From Piscinibacter sp. (GTDB taxonomy: Bacteria; Pseudomonadota; Gammaproteobacteria; Burkholderiales; Burkholderiaceae_C): DNA of 64,000 nt. The stretch lies in the NCBI GenBank assembly GCA_016706565.1, contig JADJJI010000004.1, positions 496,001-560,000 on the forward strand, given 5' to 3'. Positions within the stretch are counted from its first letter, which is position 1; the number at the start of each line of letters is the position of its first letter. The notes below the pieces were generated by a model. It did not search any database. It saw nothing but the letters and a program-made list of their open reading frames with translations, and was not told where the DNA came from. This document shows positions 29,308 through 37,910 of this stretch, one piece after another. The position numbers were made by a program, and so were the translations under genes.

Positions 29308-29784
29308 TCAGGCCGCCGGCACGGCCGGCAGGGCCTTGTGCATGAACACGCTGAGCGGGTCGTCGGCATAGGTGCCGAAGCGGCCGCAGCGTGCGTAGCC
29401 GCAGCGCGCGTACAGACCGAGCGCCTCGGGCTGGTAGGGTCCGGTCTCCAGCCGCAGGTGGCGGCAGCCCCGCGCGATGGCCGCCGACTCCAGCCGTTCG
29501 AGCAGCCGCCTCGCCACCCCCATGCCGCGGCATTCGGGCGTGACGTACATGCGCTTGAGCTCACCGTCGCCATCGCCGAGCACCACGGCGCCGCATCCCA
29601 CCGCGCGGCCGTCGGCCGAGCGAACCACCGCGAAGATCACGTGCGGCTGCACCAGCGTGCGCAGGTCGAGCGAGTGGCGGCTCTCCGGCGGATAGAGGGT
29701 GTCCTGGTAGGCATCGAGCTGCGCGATCAGCGCGATGACTTCGGGCTGGTCGGGGGACTCGAAGGCAATGTGCACGGTGGTCAT
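29308..29784 (-). CDS. GNAT family N-acetyltransferase
   Basis: The 158-residue protein has the acetyl-CoA binding motif RMYVTPECRGMGVARRLLERLE, the A-x-x-R-G-C-x-x-L-R-L-E-T strand and the C-terminal EALGLYARCGY motif of YafP/PA2271-like transferases. It is cytoplasmic, with unknown acceptor. Its ATG overlaps the stop of the upstream secreted-protein gene at 29781 by four bases. Confidence 0.85.
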   Translation of the reverse strand: MTTVHIAFESPDQPEVIALIAQLDAYQDTLYPPESRHSLDLRTLVQPHVIFAVVRSADGRAVGCGAVVLGDGDGELKRMYVTPECRGMGVARRLLERLESAAIARGCRHLRLETGPYQPEALGLYARCGYARCGRFGTYADDPLSVFMHKALPAVPAA

Positions 29785-30248
29785 GGCGTGTTGTCGGCGG
29801 GGCAGCGCGTGGCGCCGTGCGCCACGCGGTGAAGGGTGAACTCCTGTTGCGTGTCGATGTCGCGGTAGCGGTGCGTGCGCGCGTCGATGGACAGTATGTC
29901 GGTGCAGTAGCGGCCACCCGGCCGCAGCCAGAAGTTGTCGCTGGCGAAGGCGACCGTGTAGCACATGCGGCGGCCGCTCACGCTGACCGGCCCGCCGCCG
30001 CGGAACGGCCGCGGGTCGTCGTCGGTGCGGCCGCAGGCTGCGAAGCTGCCGTCGGCGAAGAACTCGTCGTAGGCCCAGCAGGTGCGGCCGCCGTCGTTCG
30101 AGTTGCACCAGACGCCTTGCAGGGCCTGGAGCAACGCCGCGTCTTGCGCGGCCGTGGCCGCAGGCACCACGCCCGCCAGTGCGGCGGCCAGGGCGAGCGC
30201 CGGGCCGGTCATCCGGCGCGTTCGGCGGGCATCGTGGCGAGCGGTCAT
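29781..30248 (-). CDS. Secreted hypothetical protein with several cysteines
   Basis: The 155-residue product has a twin-basic N-terminus and a signal sequence ending near AATAAQ (about residue 34). The mature part (about 120 residues) has six cysteines, in VWCNSNDGGRTCW, AACGR, MCYT, RYCTDIL and RCPADN, so it probably folds with disulfides in the periplasm. The family is not recognised. It overlaps the acetyltransferase gene downstream. Confidence 0.6.
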   Translation of the reverse strand: MTARHDARRTRRMTGPALALAAALAGVVPAATAAQDAALLQALQGVWCNSNDGGRTCWAYDEFFADGSFAACGRTDDDPRPFRGGGPVSVSGRRMCYTVAFASDNFWLRPGGRYCTDILSIDARTHRYRDIDTQQEFTLHRVAHGATRCPADNTP

Positions 30249-30257
30249 GCGGACGGT

Positions 30258-31055
30258 TCAGAGCCGGGCGAGGAAGTCCTCGATCACCCGGTTGACCGGC
30301 TCGGGGTCGGTCACCGGGCCCATGTGGCCCAGCGTGTCGAAGCGATGCGGGGTCACGCGCGGCAGCGCTGGCACGAGCAGCCGGGCCACGCCGTGCGCCG
30401 AGGCGGTCGACCGGTCGCCGACCATGTACAGCACAGGCAGTTCGAGCGAGCGGAAGGCCGCCAGCGGCGTGGGCTCGGTGAACAGCGCCTGCGCCCAGTG
30501 CCGCACGTTCCGCACCGAGGTGGCGATCGGCAGCTGCCGCGATTCGGGCGTGGCTGCCCAGCTGCCCGTGCCCATCCAGTAGTCGATGAAATGCTCGGCC
30601 GCGCCGTTCGTGTCGCCGCGATCGAGGGCCGCCGCGGCCGCCGCCACGGCATGGCGGATCCCGTCGGCGGCATTGGGCTGCGGCGACTCCGCCTCGATCA
30701 ACGAGAACAGCGTGGGCTCGTACAGCACCAGCGCCTTCACGCGCGCCGGTTGCCGCAGGGCGGCGATCAGCGCCACCGCCGCGCCGTAGGAGTGGCCCAC
30801 CAGCACCAGCGGCGAGCCGGCCCGCTGCAACACCGGTTCGATGAATTCGGCCTCGTCGGCCAGGGTCAGCGGGCGATCCATCGGCCAGCCGGGGCTCTTG
30901 CCCGCGCCGTAGGCGTCGGGCGCCAGCACGCGGTGCCGCCGCGACAGGCTGTCCATCAGGCCGCGCCACTGGCTGGATGAACTGGCGTTGGAGTGCAGGC
31001 ACACGACGCCAGGCCCGCTGCCGGCCTCGCGGACGAAAACCTCGGAAGCAGCCAT
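30258..31055 (-). CDS. Alpha/beta hydrolase
   Basis: The 265-residue protein has the oxyanion-hole VVCLHSNAS segment, the nucleophile elbow GHSYGAA (serine near residue 88) and a late His in LGHMGPVTDPE, so all parts of an alpha/beta-hydrolase triad appear present. It is cytoplasmic, an esterase, lipase or C-C hydrolase of unknown substrate. It lies 9 bases upstream of the secreted-protein gene in the same direction. Confidence 0.85.
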   Translation of the reverse strand: MAASEVFVREAGSGPGVVCLHSNASSSSQWRGLMDSLSRRHRVLAPDAYGAGKSPGWPMDRPLTLADEAEFIEPVLQRAGSPLVLVGHSYGAAVALIAALRQPARVKALVLYEPTLFSLIEAESPQPNAADGIRHAVAAAAAALDRGDTNGAAEHFIDYWMGTGSWAATPESRQLPIATSVRNVRHWAQALFTEPTPLAAFRSLELPVLYMVGDRSTASAHGVARLLVPALPRVTPHRFDTLGHMGPVTDPEPVNRVIEDFLARL

Positions 31056-31082
31056 GTGCGCCTGTCTCCGGTGCGCCTTCGC

Positions 31083-31535
31083 TCAGCGCGCGACCGTGGC
31101 CTCGGCCAGGCCGCCCAAGGCCTTGCGCAGGTTCTCGACCACCGGGCAGGCCGCGGCGCCGTGCCGCTGAGCGAGGTAGGCCGGGTCGTTGTAGCCCAGC
31201 CAGACCTGGCCGGCCGCGTCCTCCCAGACGAGCGCCTTGAGCGGCAGGTCGATGCCGGCTGTCTGCGCGCACTCCATCAGCGGCGTGCCGCCTTGCGGGT
31301 TGCCGAAGATCAGCAGCTCGGTGGCGCGCAGGCTCTTGTTGACCTTTGCCGCGCCTGCCGCGTGGTCGATGCGGGCGAAGACGCTCAGGCCGCGCTGCTT
31401 GACCAGCTCTTCGAGCTTGTCCATGGTGGCCTTGGCTGCGTGCGGGCTCTTCAGCTCGATCAGCCCGTCGGCGGCACTGGCGGCGGCGCTCGCGGCAGCC
31501 AGGGCGAACGAGAGGATGGCAGACGACAACTTCAT
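31083..31535 (-). CDS. DUF302 family secreted protein
   Basis: The 150-residue protein has a signal peptide (1-22, ending in AASAA) followed by a DUF302 domain: ATMDKLEELVKQRGLSVFARIDHAAGA, LLIFGNPQGGTPLM and LPLKALVWEDAAGQVWLGYNDP. This small domain occurs in periplasmic proteins of unknown role, often near redox or metal genes. The ATG at 31535 begins the signal peptide directly. Confidence 0.88.
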   Translation of the reverse strand: MKLSSAILSFALAAASAAASAADGLIELKSPHAAKATMDKLEELVKQRGLSVFARIDHAAGAAKVNKSLRATELLIFGNPQGGTPLMECAQTAGIDLPLKALVWEDAAGQVWLGYNDPAYLAQRHGAAACPVVENLRKALGGLAEATVAR

Positions 31536-31639
31536 GGGCCGGACCCTGCTGGATGGAGGAAGCGGCCAGTATGCCTGCCGATGCGTCGCCGCCGTATCCC
31601 GCGAAGCCGGCGGCGGCGAGCCTGCACAGCGGACCGCGG

Positions 31640-33478
31640 TCACTGCAGCCGCACGGCCGAATCGAAGTACCAGGTCCGGCGGATCTCGATCACGTCGTAA
31701 GCGCGAGCCAGGTTGGGCGGGAAGGCCGGATAGGGCCGCTGGGCCTCCACGATGCGCCTGATGGCTTCATCGACTTCAGCCACGCCGCTGGAGCTCACGA
31801 TCGTCACCGACTCCACGGAGCCGTCGCTGCGCATCGCCACCGTCACCATCGGCGGCGTGTGGGGCCGCTGGGATACCGCGCGGACCGTGTCGAGCGTCGT
31901 GTTGAACTGGATCTTGCGGGCCCAGGCCTCCGCGTACTGGACCAGCTCCACGTTCGGGTCAGTGCGCCCCCAGAGCCTGACGCGCCGCGCGGTGCTCAAG
32001 GAATAGGGCAGGGCGTTGGGCTGGCGTGCGGCGGCATCGCGCCGGTCGGCTTCCTCGTCGAGCTGCCGACCGATGGCGCGGCGCACCGCTTCCCGTCGCG
32101 CCTCCTCCTCGTCTCGCGCGGCCTGCACGCGCGAGGCTTCTTGCGCCGCTGCAGCCTGCCGGGCGGCTTCTCGCCGCGCTGCGTCGGCACGAGCGGCTTC
32201 CTGGCGCTGCCCCTCCAGCTGCGCCGCCGCCTGCCGCGCCGCTGCCACGCGCTCGGCCTCTTGCCGGGCGGCCTCGACACGAGCGGCTTCCTGCCGCGCC
32301 GCCTCCTGGCGCTGCGACTCCTGTTGGGCCGCTGCTTGTCGTGCAGCTTCCTGGCGTTGCGACTCCTGTTGAGCCGCTGCTTGTCGTGCAGCTTCCTGGC
32401 GTTCGGCCTCCTGCCGTGCGGTCTCGATGCGAGCGGCTTCCTGGCGAGCCGTCTCCTGGCGTTGCGTCTCCTGCTGAGCCGCCGCCTGTCGCGCCGCCTC
32501 CTGGCGTTCAGCATCGAGCCGCGCGGCTTCGACGCGTGCGGCTTCCTGCCGTGCAGCCTCCTGTCGCTCCGCTTCCTGCCGGGCCGAGGCCTGTCGCGCA
32601 GCGTCCTGACGTTCGGTCTCGCGCCGTGCGGCCTCCTGTCGCTCAGCGTCCAGGCGTTCGGTCTCGACGCGGGCCGCCTCCTGGCGAGCAGCTTCCTCCT
32701 GCTGAGCCTGCAACGCGGCAACGTCGGCATCGCGAGGCGGCGAAGGCACGGGCTGCGGGCTTGACGCGCTGGGCGCCACCGCGATCACGGAAGGCGGTGC
32801 GACGGGCTCGGGCGCGGCAATCGGCGGCGGTTCTTGTGCGGGAGCCGCAGCGGCCACCTCCGGCGGCGGGGCCGGCTCAGGTGCGGCGCGATCGGGCTCC
32901 GCAGCGAGTTCGACGGCCTGCGCGGGAATCACGGGAACCGCGGGGGACTCTGCTGGAACCGCTGGCACCTCGGGGATCGGTGTCGCTTTGGCCTGCACGG
33001 CGGGTTCGGCGGCCGGCGCCTGGGCCACGGGCCTGGCTTTCGGTGGCCGCGCGGGCGCTTTGGGCGGCGCGGGGCGCGGCCGGCGTGCCACCGGTGGATC
33101 GATCGATGCCGGCGTCGGCTGCGCGACCGGCCGGGCCGGTGGCGGCGCGGGGGCGGCTCGCGCCGGGACGAGCACGATGCGCAGGTCGGGCACCTCGACA
33201 CGTCGATCCTGCCAGGGAAGCACGAGACCCGGGAGCCCGCGGGGGTCGCCGCCGAACGTCAGCGTCAACAGCAGGGCATGGCTCAGCAGCGAGACCACCA
33301 GCGCGATCACCTGGGGCCTGCGATCGTGGCCCGCGCGTCGGATGAGTTCCTGCGCGCGCCGCCGGGCGCCTGGAGGTCGCCCGGGCACCGGCGGCCGCGC
33401 CGGCCCAGGCGCGGCCACGCGGGAGTCGGTCGAGTTCCGCATCTGGGCCATTGCGCCGATTCTCGCGGATCCGGCCAT
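31640..33478 (-). CDS. TonB-family protein with long Ala/Gln/Glu/Arg repeat region
   Basis: The protein has 612 residues. One membrane helix lies near 57-77 (VIALVVSLLSHALLLTL). A proline/alanine-rich span (about 105-245) follows, then a repeat region (about 250-480) of units such as RQEAARQEAARVEAARLDAE, and a C-terminal TonB-like domain (about 520-612) with PMVTVAMRSDGSVESVTIVSSSGVAEVDEAI. It should span the periplasm as a TolA/TonB-like energy coupler or scaffold. ATGs at 33451 and 33442 are alternative starts. The DNA repeat is imperfect and could vary in copy number. Confidence 0.8.
   Translation of the reverse strand: MAGSARIGAMAQMRNSTDSRVAAPGPARPPVPGRPPGARRRAQELIRRAGHDRRPQVIALVVSLLSHALLLTLTFGGDPRGLPGLVLPWQDRRVEVPDLRIVLVPARAAPAPPPARPVAQPTPASIDPPVARRPRPAPPKAPARPPKARPVAQAPAAEPAVQAKATPIPEVPAVPAESPAVPVIPAQAVELAAEPDRAAPEPAPPPEVAAAAPAQEPPPIAAPEPVAPPSVIAVAPSASSPQPVPSPPRDADVAALQAQQEEAARQEAARVETERLDAERQEAARRETERQDAARQASARQEAERQEAARQEAARVEAARLDAERQEAARQAAAQQETQRQETARQEAARIETARQEAERQEAARQAAAQQESQRQEAARQAAAQQESQRQEAARQEAARVEAARQEAERVAAARQAAAQLEGQRQEAARADAARREAARQAAAAQEASRVQAARDEEEARREAVRRAIGRQLDEEADRRDAAARQPNALPYSLSTARRVRLWGRTDPNVELVQYAEAWARKIQFNTTLDTVRAVSQRPHTPPMVTVAMRSDGSVESVTIVSSSGVAEVDEAIRRIVEAQRPYPAFPPNLARAYDVIEIRRTWYFDSAVRLQ
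32040..32720 (-). repeat. Imperfect coding repeat of the TonB-family gene
   Basis: The stretch encodes about 225 residues made almost only of A, Q, E, R, V, D and L in 7-8 residue units (xQEAARxE). On the + strand it shows as recurring cctgGCGttcggCCTC-like blocks, with two nearly identical 48-bp units around 32300-32400. It is predicted to form a long single alpha helix or coiled coil. Confidence 0.7.
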
Positions 33479-33532
33479 GGCCTCTCCGGGCCACTGGCCC
33501 GTCTGCCGTGCCCGCGCGTGTCGACGACCTGG

Positions 33533-34114
33533 TCAGCCCGGCGCCGGCGTGCCGGCGATGGTGCCCTGCGGCCACTCCTGCGAGAGGCAACCGAAGACAT
33601 GGGTGTCGTAGGCGACGCCCTTGCCGACCCAGCGCTGGCGCAACGTGCCCTCGAGCGTGAAGCCCACTCGGGTCAGCAGCCGGCAGGACGCCACGTTGGC
33701 CGGATTCACCTCCGCCTCGATGCGGCGCACGCCCAGCGTGCCGAAGAGCTGGCCGCACACCGCCTGCAGCGCCTCGCGCATCAGCCCCTGGCCCCAGTGG
33801 GCGCGGGCGAGCACGTAACCCAGCTCGAGGCGCTGGCTGCCGGCGTCGTGCTTGAAGAGCAGCAGCGTGCCGATCACGGCTGCGTCGGCCCGGCGCACGA
33901 CGACGAGTTGCTGCCCGGTGCCCGTGGCGCCGAGCGCCTCCATGCGCGCGAGCCAGGCCGCGCCGTCGTCCAGCGACAACCAGGTGGCGTAGGGCAGGAA
34001 CTGCGTCACCTGAGGGTCGCCGTTGATGGCCAGCAGCGCCGGCAGGTCCGTCGCGGCCACCGGCCGCAAGGCGACCCGGTCGGCCTCGATGTGCGTGATC
34101 AGCGGGAAGCCCAT
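33533..34114 (-). CDS. RimJ/RimL-type GNAT acetyltransferase
   Basis: The 193-residue protein begins ITHIEADRVALRPVAATDLPAL, has LELGYVLARAHWGQGLMREALQAV (acetyl-CoA motif) and RIEAEVNPANVASCRLLTRVGF, and so belongs to the ribosomal-protein-alanine acetyltransferase branch of GNATs. The acceptor is unknown. It lies 17 bases downstream of the CopD-like gene, same strand. Confidence 0.88.
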   Translation of the reverse strand: MGFPLITHIEADRVALRPVAATDLPALLAINGDPQVTQFLPYATWLSLDDGAAWLARMEALGATGTGQQLVVVRRADAAVIGTLLLFKHDAGSQRLELGYVLARAHWGQGLMREALQAVCGQLFGTLGVRRIEAEVNPANVASCRLLTRVGFTLEGTLRQRWVGKGVAYDTHVFGCLSQEWPQGTIAGTPAPG

Positions 34115-34130
34115 GCTGCGTACGCGTCGA

Positions 34131-34580
34131 TCAGCGCGCGGTGATCGCCGCCGCCACCGTGAGGATGCCCAGCACGAGGTTGAGCGCGACCAGCCGGCGG
34201 ATGCCGTTGAGGGCCTGCGCGGCCCGCGGCCATGCCGCTTCGGCGCAGGCGGAACGCAGGCGCGGGTAGAGCACCGCATGGACGTAGGCAAACACGCCCG
34301 ACATGAGCAGGCCCAGCGCCAGCATCAGGTGCCAGCCGATGGGCGCCTGTGCGAAGCCGGGCTGCGCCAGCATGGCGAAACCGGAAGCCAGCAAGGCGAG
34401 CACCGCCACGGCGGCGGCAGGCAGGAAGCGGGCGAAGGTGGCCGACCACAGCGGCAGGCGCTGCGGCGGATCGAGCACCTGTGCGGCGGCCGGCCGCAGG
34501 CAGACGTAGGCGAAGAACATGCCGCCGATCCACAGGATCGCGCCGAGCAGGTGAACGAGGATCAGTGCTTGTCGAAGCAT
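34131..34580 (-). CDS. CopD-like four-helix membrane protein
   Basis: The 149-residue protein has four membrane helices and the CopD/DUF2269-type start LILVHLLGAILWIGGMFFAYVCLRP, with later histidines in helix 3 (GWHLML, YVHAVLYP). In CopD relatives the first helix carries a heme- or copper-linked histidine; here His10 fits. Likely function is inner-membrane copper or heme handling, by family only. Confidence 0.75.
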   Translation of the reverse strand: MLRQALILVHLLGAILWIGGMFFAYVCLRPAAAQVLDPPQRLPLWSATFARFLPAAAVAVLALLASGFAMLAQPGFAQAPIGWHLMLALGLLMSGVFAYVHAVLYPRLRSACAEAAWPRAAQALNGIRRLVALNLVLGILTVAAAITAR

Positions 34581-34661
34581 TCGGCTGCCCGTGGAAGGTG
34601 GGTGCAGGTTCGTCGTGGGCACTGCGGCGTGCAGGCTCGGCGAGCGGCATCATCGCCGGTA

Positions 34662-34904
34662 TCAGGCATCGGCGCTTGGCGCCGGGCTGAACCGCGGCAG
34701 CAGCCGGCCGTCGGACTCGACCTGTTCGAGGAACATCGCATGCGGCCGTACCCACAGGCCGCCATCGCCGTACAGCGCACGGTACAGGACCAGCGGCTCG
34801 AGTGTCTCGCTGTGGCGCACCACGGCCACGACCTCGTAGTCGCCGCCCCGGTAGTGGCGGTACCGGCCCGGCGCAAGGGGAGGCAGCGGCGGCAGGTCGC
34901 TCAT
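34662..34904 (-). CDS. DUF1653 family protein
   Basis: The 80-residue protein has the DUF1653 core PGRYRHYRGGDYEVVAVVRHSETLEPLVLYRALYGD followed by WVRPHAMFLEQVE, a small beta barrel seen widely in bacteria without known activity. Its ATG overlaps the stop of the upstream DUF2277 gene by four bases. Confidence 0.9.
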   Translation of the reverse strand: MSDLPPLPPLAPGRYRHYRGGDYEVVAVVRHSETLEPLVLYRALYGDGGLWVRPHAMFLEQVESDGRLLPRFSPAPSADA

Positions 34905-35176
34905 GCCGCGCGCCCGAAGCGTGTGGCCGATCGGGCGCGGGCCCGGGCGGCCTCGGTCTGGCGATCGCGCGGTTGAGCCGTGGTGACCAGCGAGCCGATC
35001 AGCTCGCGCGCCGAGGCGGCCACCTGCTCGACGGCCCGCTCGAAGGCCGCCTCGTTGGCACGGGAGGGCACGTTGAAGCCGCTGAGCTTGCGCACGAACT
35101 GCAGCGAAGCGTCGCGGATCTCGAGCTCGGTGGCGGGGGGCTCGAAGTTGAACAGCGTCCGGATGTTGCGGCACAT
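34901..35176 (-). CDS. DUF2277 family protein
   Basis: The 91-residue protein begins MCRNIRTLFNFEPPATELEI, the invariant start of DUF2277, and continues with ASLQFVRKLSGFNVPSRANEAAF. It is small, cytoplasmic and of unknown function. It overlaps DUF1653 downstream, so the pair is translationally coupled. The C-terminus is Arg/Ala-rich. Confidence 0.92.
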   Translation of the reverse strand: MCRNIRTLFNFEPPATELEIRDASLQFVRKLSGFNVPSRANEAAFERAVEQVAASARELIGSLVTTAQPRDRQTEAARARARSATRFGRAA

Positions 35177-35286
35177 GGGCATCTCCGCGTGGAGGGTGGA
35201 TGCCGGTGGCCCGGCAGCGGCGCCGCAGTATCGGCAATGCGGCCGGCGCTGGCAACCCGGCCGCGGGGCGAAATGCACAAGGCGGA

Positions 35287-35769
35287 TCAGGCGGGCCGCG
35301 TGGCGTCCGCGAAGCGGTGCACCGCCAGGGCCCGGGCCGCGAAACTGCCGCTGATCAGGCCGAAGACGCCGCTCGCCGCGCCGACGCACCAGGCGGCCTC
35401 GATCACCGGCGAACCCACGCCACGGGCCAGGCCCAGCGCGAACTTGACGGCGAAGATGGCGACCAGCAGCGCCATCGGCCACCAGCTTCCGGCGACCCGC
35501 ACGCGCTCGCCTTCGAGGCTCAGGCCGCGTGAACCGATGACCTGGCTGCCCAGCACGATGGCCGCAGCGATGCCGCCGGCCCATGCGGCCAGCGGAAGGG
35601 CATCGACACCGAAGGCCGAGGTCACGCCGTACAGCGAGTAGGCGAGCATCGCGAAGGCGATCATGGCGACCGCGCCGGGCCGGACCAGGCGTGTGCGCGA
35701 CAGGCGATAGCCCAGCGCCATCAGGCCGAAGAGGATGAAGAAGACCCAGACGGGGATGTGGCTGATCAT
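35287..35769 (-). CDS. DUF6622-like four-helix membrane protein
   Basis: The 160-residue protein begins MISHIPVWVFFILFGLMALGYR and has four to five membrane helices; the start and the GxxxSR-type loops fit the DUF6622 family. It is an inner-membrane protein of unknown function. The gap of 187 bases upstream to the DinB gene at 35957 holds no recognised feature beyond shadow frames. Confidence 0.7.
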   Translation of the reverse strand: MISHIPVWVFFILFGLMALGYRLSRTRLVRPGAVAMIAFAMLAYSLYGVTSAFGVDALPLAAWAGGIAAAIVLGSQVIGSRGLSLEGERVRVAGSWWPMALLVAIFAVKFALGLARGVGSPVIEAAWCVGAASGVFGLISGSFAARALAVHRFADATRPA

Positions 35770-35956
35770 GGTGGACTCCTGGGCGGCGGTGGCCGGCATT
35801 CGTTGGTGTTCGGTGGCGATGGGCTCACTGTGCCGGGGCCGCCGGGCTCCGGCGAGCGCCTTGCGACGAAACGCTGCCGCGCGGCGCGAAGCGTGCGATG
35901 GCGGGCGCAAGGCGTGGGCCGCTGCAGGGCGCCGTGCCCTGGCAGCAGCCCTCGCC

Positions 35957-36466
35957 TCAGCCCCGCTCGCGGCGCGCGGGCTCGGCGCGATGCAGGTAGA
36001 CGGTGAAGATGTCGCGCGGCGGCGGCAGCTCGGCCTGCGCCATGATGCGACCGACCGCGCCGCGGTGGTAGCCGCCGTGCGTGGCCACATGGGCGAGCAT
36101 CTCCTCGCGCGACATCAGCCCGTTGGCGCCGTCGGTGAACACGAACGGGAGAGACTCCTCGAGCTGCTGCGGCGTCAGGCCTTCGATGTACGCCACGTAC
36201 CAGCGGTCCGTCTGTGCCACGGCATCGCGTAGCTCGGCGAGCGTCGGCGTCTCGGGCGTGTTCGTGGCGGTGTAGGCATGTGGCTGACCGGCCAGGTGGG
36301 CCGCGAAGATGCGGTCGACGACGTGGATGTGGTTGAGCAGGCGGATCGCCAGGTGGCGCTCGGCCTGCCGCGCCTGCGGATCGAGCTTGTCGAGTTCGGC
36401 GAACAGCTCGTCGTTGGCCCAGGCCTTGTACTTGAACAGCGAGAGAAGCAGTGTGGTCGAGCTCAT
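35957..36466 (-). CDS. DinB family protein
   Basis: The 169-residue protein is a four-helix bundle of the DinB/YfiT kind. Three histidine-containing motifs of the metal site are visible: LNHIHVVDRIF, EEMLAHVATHGGYHRGAVG. Family members use such sites for thiol-dependent transferase or hydrolase reactions. The start MSSTTLLLSLFKYKAWANDELF is typical. The gene ends 15 bases before the hypothetical gene at 36481 on the same strand. Confidence 0.9.
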   Translation of the reverse strand: MSSTTLLLSLFKYKAWANDELFAELDKLDPQARQAERHLAIRLLNHIHVVDRIFAAHLAGQPHAYTATNTPETPTLAELRDAVAQTDRWYVAYIEGLTPQQLEESLPFVFTDGANGLMSREEMLAHVATHGGYHRGAVGRIMAQAELPPPRDIFTVYLHRAEPARRERG

Positions 36467-36480
36467 GGCGTGAATGGGCG

Positions 36481-36804
36481 TCAGGGTGTTTCGGAGTACT
36501 TCTGTTCCAGCACGTCGCGCCACTCCACCAGCATCTCGGCGATCCGGCGTGCGTGGCTGGGCCGCGCGGCCAGGCCCATGGCATCGGCCTCGACCTGCAG
36601 CAGGTAGCCCATCAGCTTCTGCTCGCTGGCGCCTTCGGCGACGAGGCCGAACACCTCGGGCACGTAGGCGGCGTACTCGTCGCGCGCGAAGGGCTCGCGC
36701 GCCACGCCGATCGGGTCCCACAGGTAGTGCAGCACCTCGTCGATGCGCTGGTAGAGCTCTTGTTCGAAGGTCATGTGCGGGATGTCCGTGCGCTGGCTCG
36801 CCAT
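36481..36804 (-). CDS. Hypothetical protein
   Basis: The 107-residue product is soluble and helical: MTFEQELYQRIDEVLHYLWDPIGV opens it and RPSHARRIAEMLVEWRDVLEQKYSETP closes it. This resembles small proteins often annotated as uncharacterised in Burkholderiales and Pseudomonas. An ATG at residue 11 is an alternative start. It is upstream of DinB in the same direction. Confidence 0.6.
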   Translation of the reverse strand: MASQRTDIPHMTFEQELYQRIDEVLHYLWDPIGVAREPFARDEYAAYVPEVFGLVAEGASEQKLMGYLLQVEADAMGLAARPSHARRIAEMLVEWRDVLEQKYSETP

Positions 36805-37036
36805 GCTGCGGCCATGCCGGCGCGGCGGCCATCCCGCGAACGAAGTCGCCGCGCGGCTCGACCTGCGAGTTCATTGCCGCCGCTGCCTGCGCGCACCACA
36901 CGGCGTTCAGCTTCCGAAAACACCGACATGCACCGCTCGATCCTGATCCCCGTCCTGCTCGGCTTCGGCGCGCTCAGCGCGATGGCGACGTGGCGGGCTG
37001 CCACGCGCACGTAGAATCCGCGATCGAAAGGCGCGC
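36805..37036. other. Gap with one tiny possible ORF
   Basis: No supported gene lies here. A 28-codon + strand frame at 36929-37015 begins with an ATG and has one hydrophobic helix, but it lacks a good ribosome site. The promoter of the gene at 36481-36804 should also be here. Confidence 0.3.
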
Positions 37037-37234
37037 ATGACTTCCATTCTCGACAGTTCCACCACCCGCCAGAAGACCGGCAAATCCATGACCCGCGACG
37101 CATCGAGTCTCAACGCCCGCATCGAGCCGATCGACACGCCATCGAAGATCACCGTGCGCACCTTGCTCGTGGCCTCCTGCGGCTGGCCGACGGATGCGCC
37201 GGCCCCGGAGCGCAAGAAGACCGCCAAACGCTGA
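37037..37234 (+). CDS. Possible small hypothetical protein
   Basis: This 65-residue frame runs opposite to its neighbours. The product is polar, without a signal peptide, and ends in PERKKTAKR. There is no strong ribosome site and no recognised family, so the call rests only on the open frame in a 450-bp space without other genes. Confidence 0.25.
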   Translation: MTSILDSSTTRQKTGKSMTRDASSLNARIEPIDTPSKITVRTLLVASCGWPTDAPAPERKKTAKR

Positions 37235-37258
37235 GCCGGCGGCACGCAGCGGCGCGGT

Positions 37259-37885
37259 TCAGGCGCGCCGCTCGAACGCGAGCTTGACTCCCAGGCCCAC
37301 GAGCACGGCGCCGCTGCCGCGGTACAGCCAGTTCAGCGCACGCGGGCGCTCCCTCAGCCACCCCGACAGCGCACCTGCCGCCAGCCCCACCGGCCCCTTG
37401 ACGACGAAGGTGAGGGCGGCGAACAGCAGGCCCAGCACGAACACCGACAGCGTGGGGTGGGCCGCGCCCGGCAACACGAACTGCGGCAGGAACGCGAAGT
37501 AGAAGACCGCGATCTTCGGGTTCGAGACGTTGGACAGCGCACCGTCGAGGAACAGCCGCCACAAGCTGCGCGGCGTACCGCCCGCGAGGCGGAGATCGTG
37601 ATCGCGTGTGCGCAGCAACTGCAGGCCCAGGTAGACGAGGTAGGCCGCGCCGGCGAGCTTGAGCGCGACAAACAGCCACTCCGAGGTACGCAGGACGGCG
37701 CCCAGCCCGAGCGTGGCCAGCAGCGTGTGGCCGACCAGCCCCACGCTGACGCCTGCCGCGGTGGCCACGCCGGCGGCTGCGCCTTGCGCGATCGAGCGCG
37801 ACATCACCAGGATCATGTCCTGCCCGGGCGTGACGATGAGCACCAGCGAGGCCAGGACGAAGAGCAGCCAGCTGACTTCGATCAT
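37259..37885 (-). CDS. LysE/RhtB family amino-acid exporter
   Basis: The 208-residue protein has six membrane helices, the start LVLIVTPGQDMILVMSRSIAQG (T-P-G-P/Q-x-x signature) and a middle SNPKIAVFYFAFLPQFV. It is an inner-membrane exporter of amino acids or related solutes. The C-terminal LVGLGVKLAFERR matches the fragment at 44211-44327, which may be derived from a relative of this gene. Confidence 0.92.
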   Translation of the reverse strand: MIEVSWLLFVLASLVLIVTPGQDMILVMSRSIAQGAAAGVATAAGVSVGLVGHTLLATLGLGAVLRTSEWLFVALKLAGAAYLVYLGLQLLRTRDHDLRLAGGTPRSLWRLFLDGALSNVSNPKIAVFYFAFLPQFVLPGAAHPTLSVFVLGLLFAALTFVVKGPVGLAAGALSGWLRERPRALNWLYRGSGAVLVGLGVKLAFERRA

Positions 37886-37910
37886 GCTCGCCTCGCTCGC
37901 GTGGCCGCGC

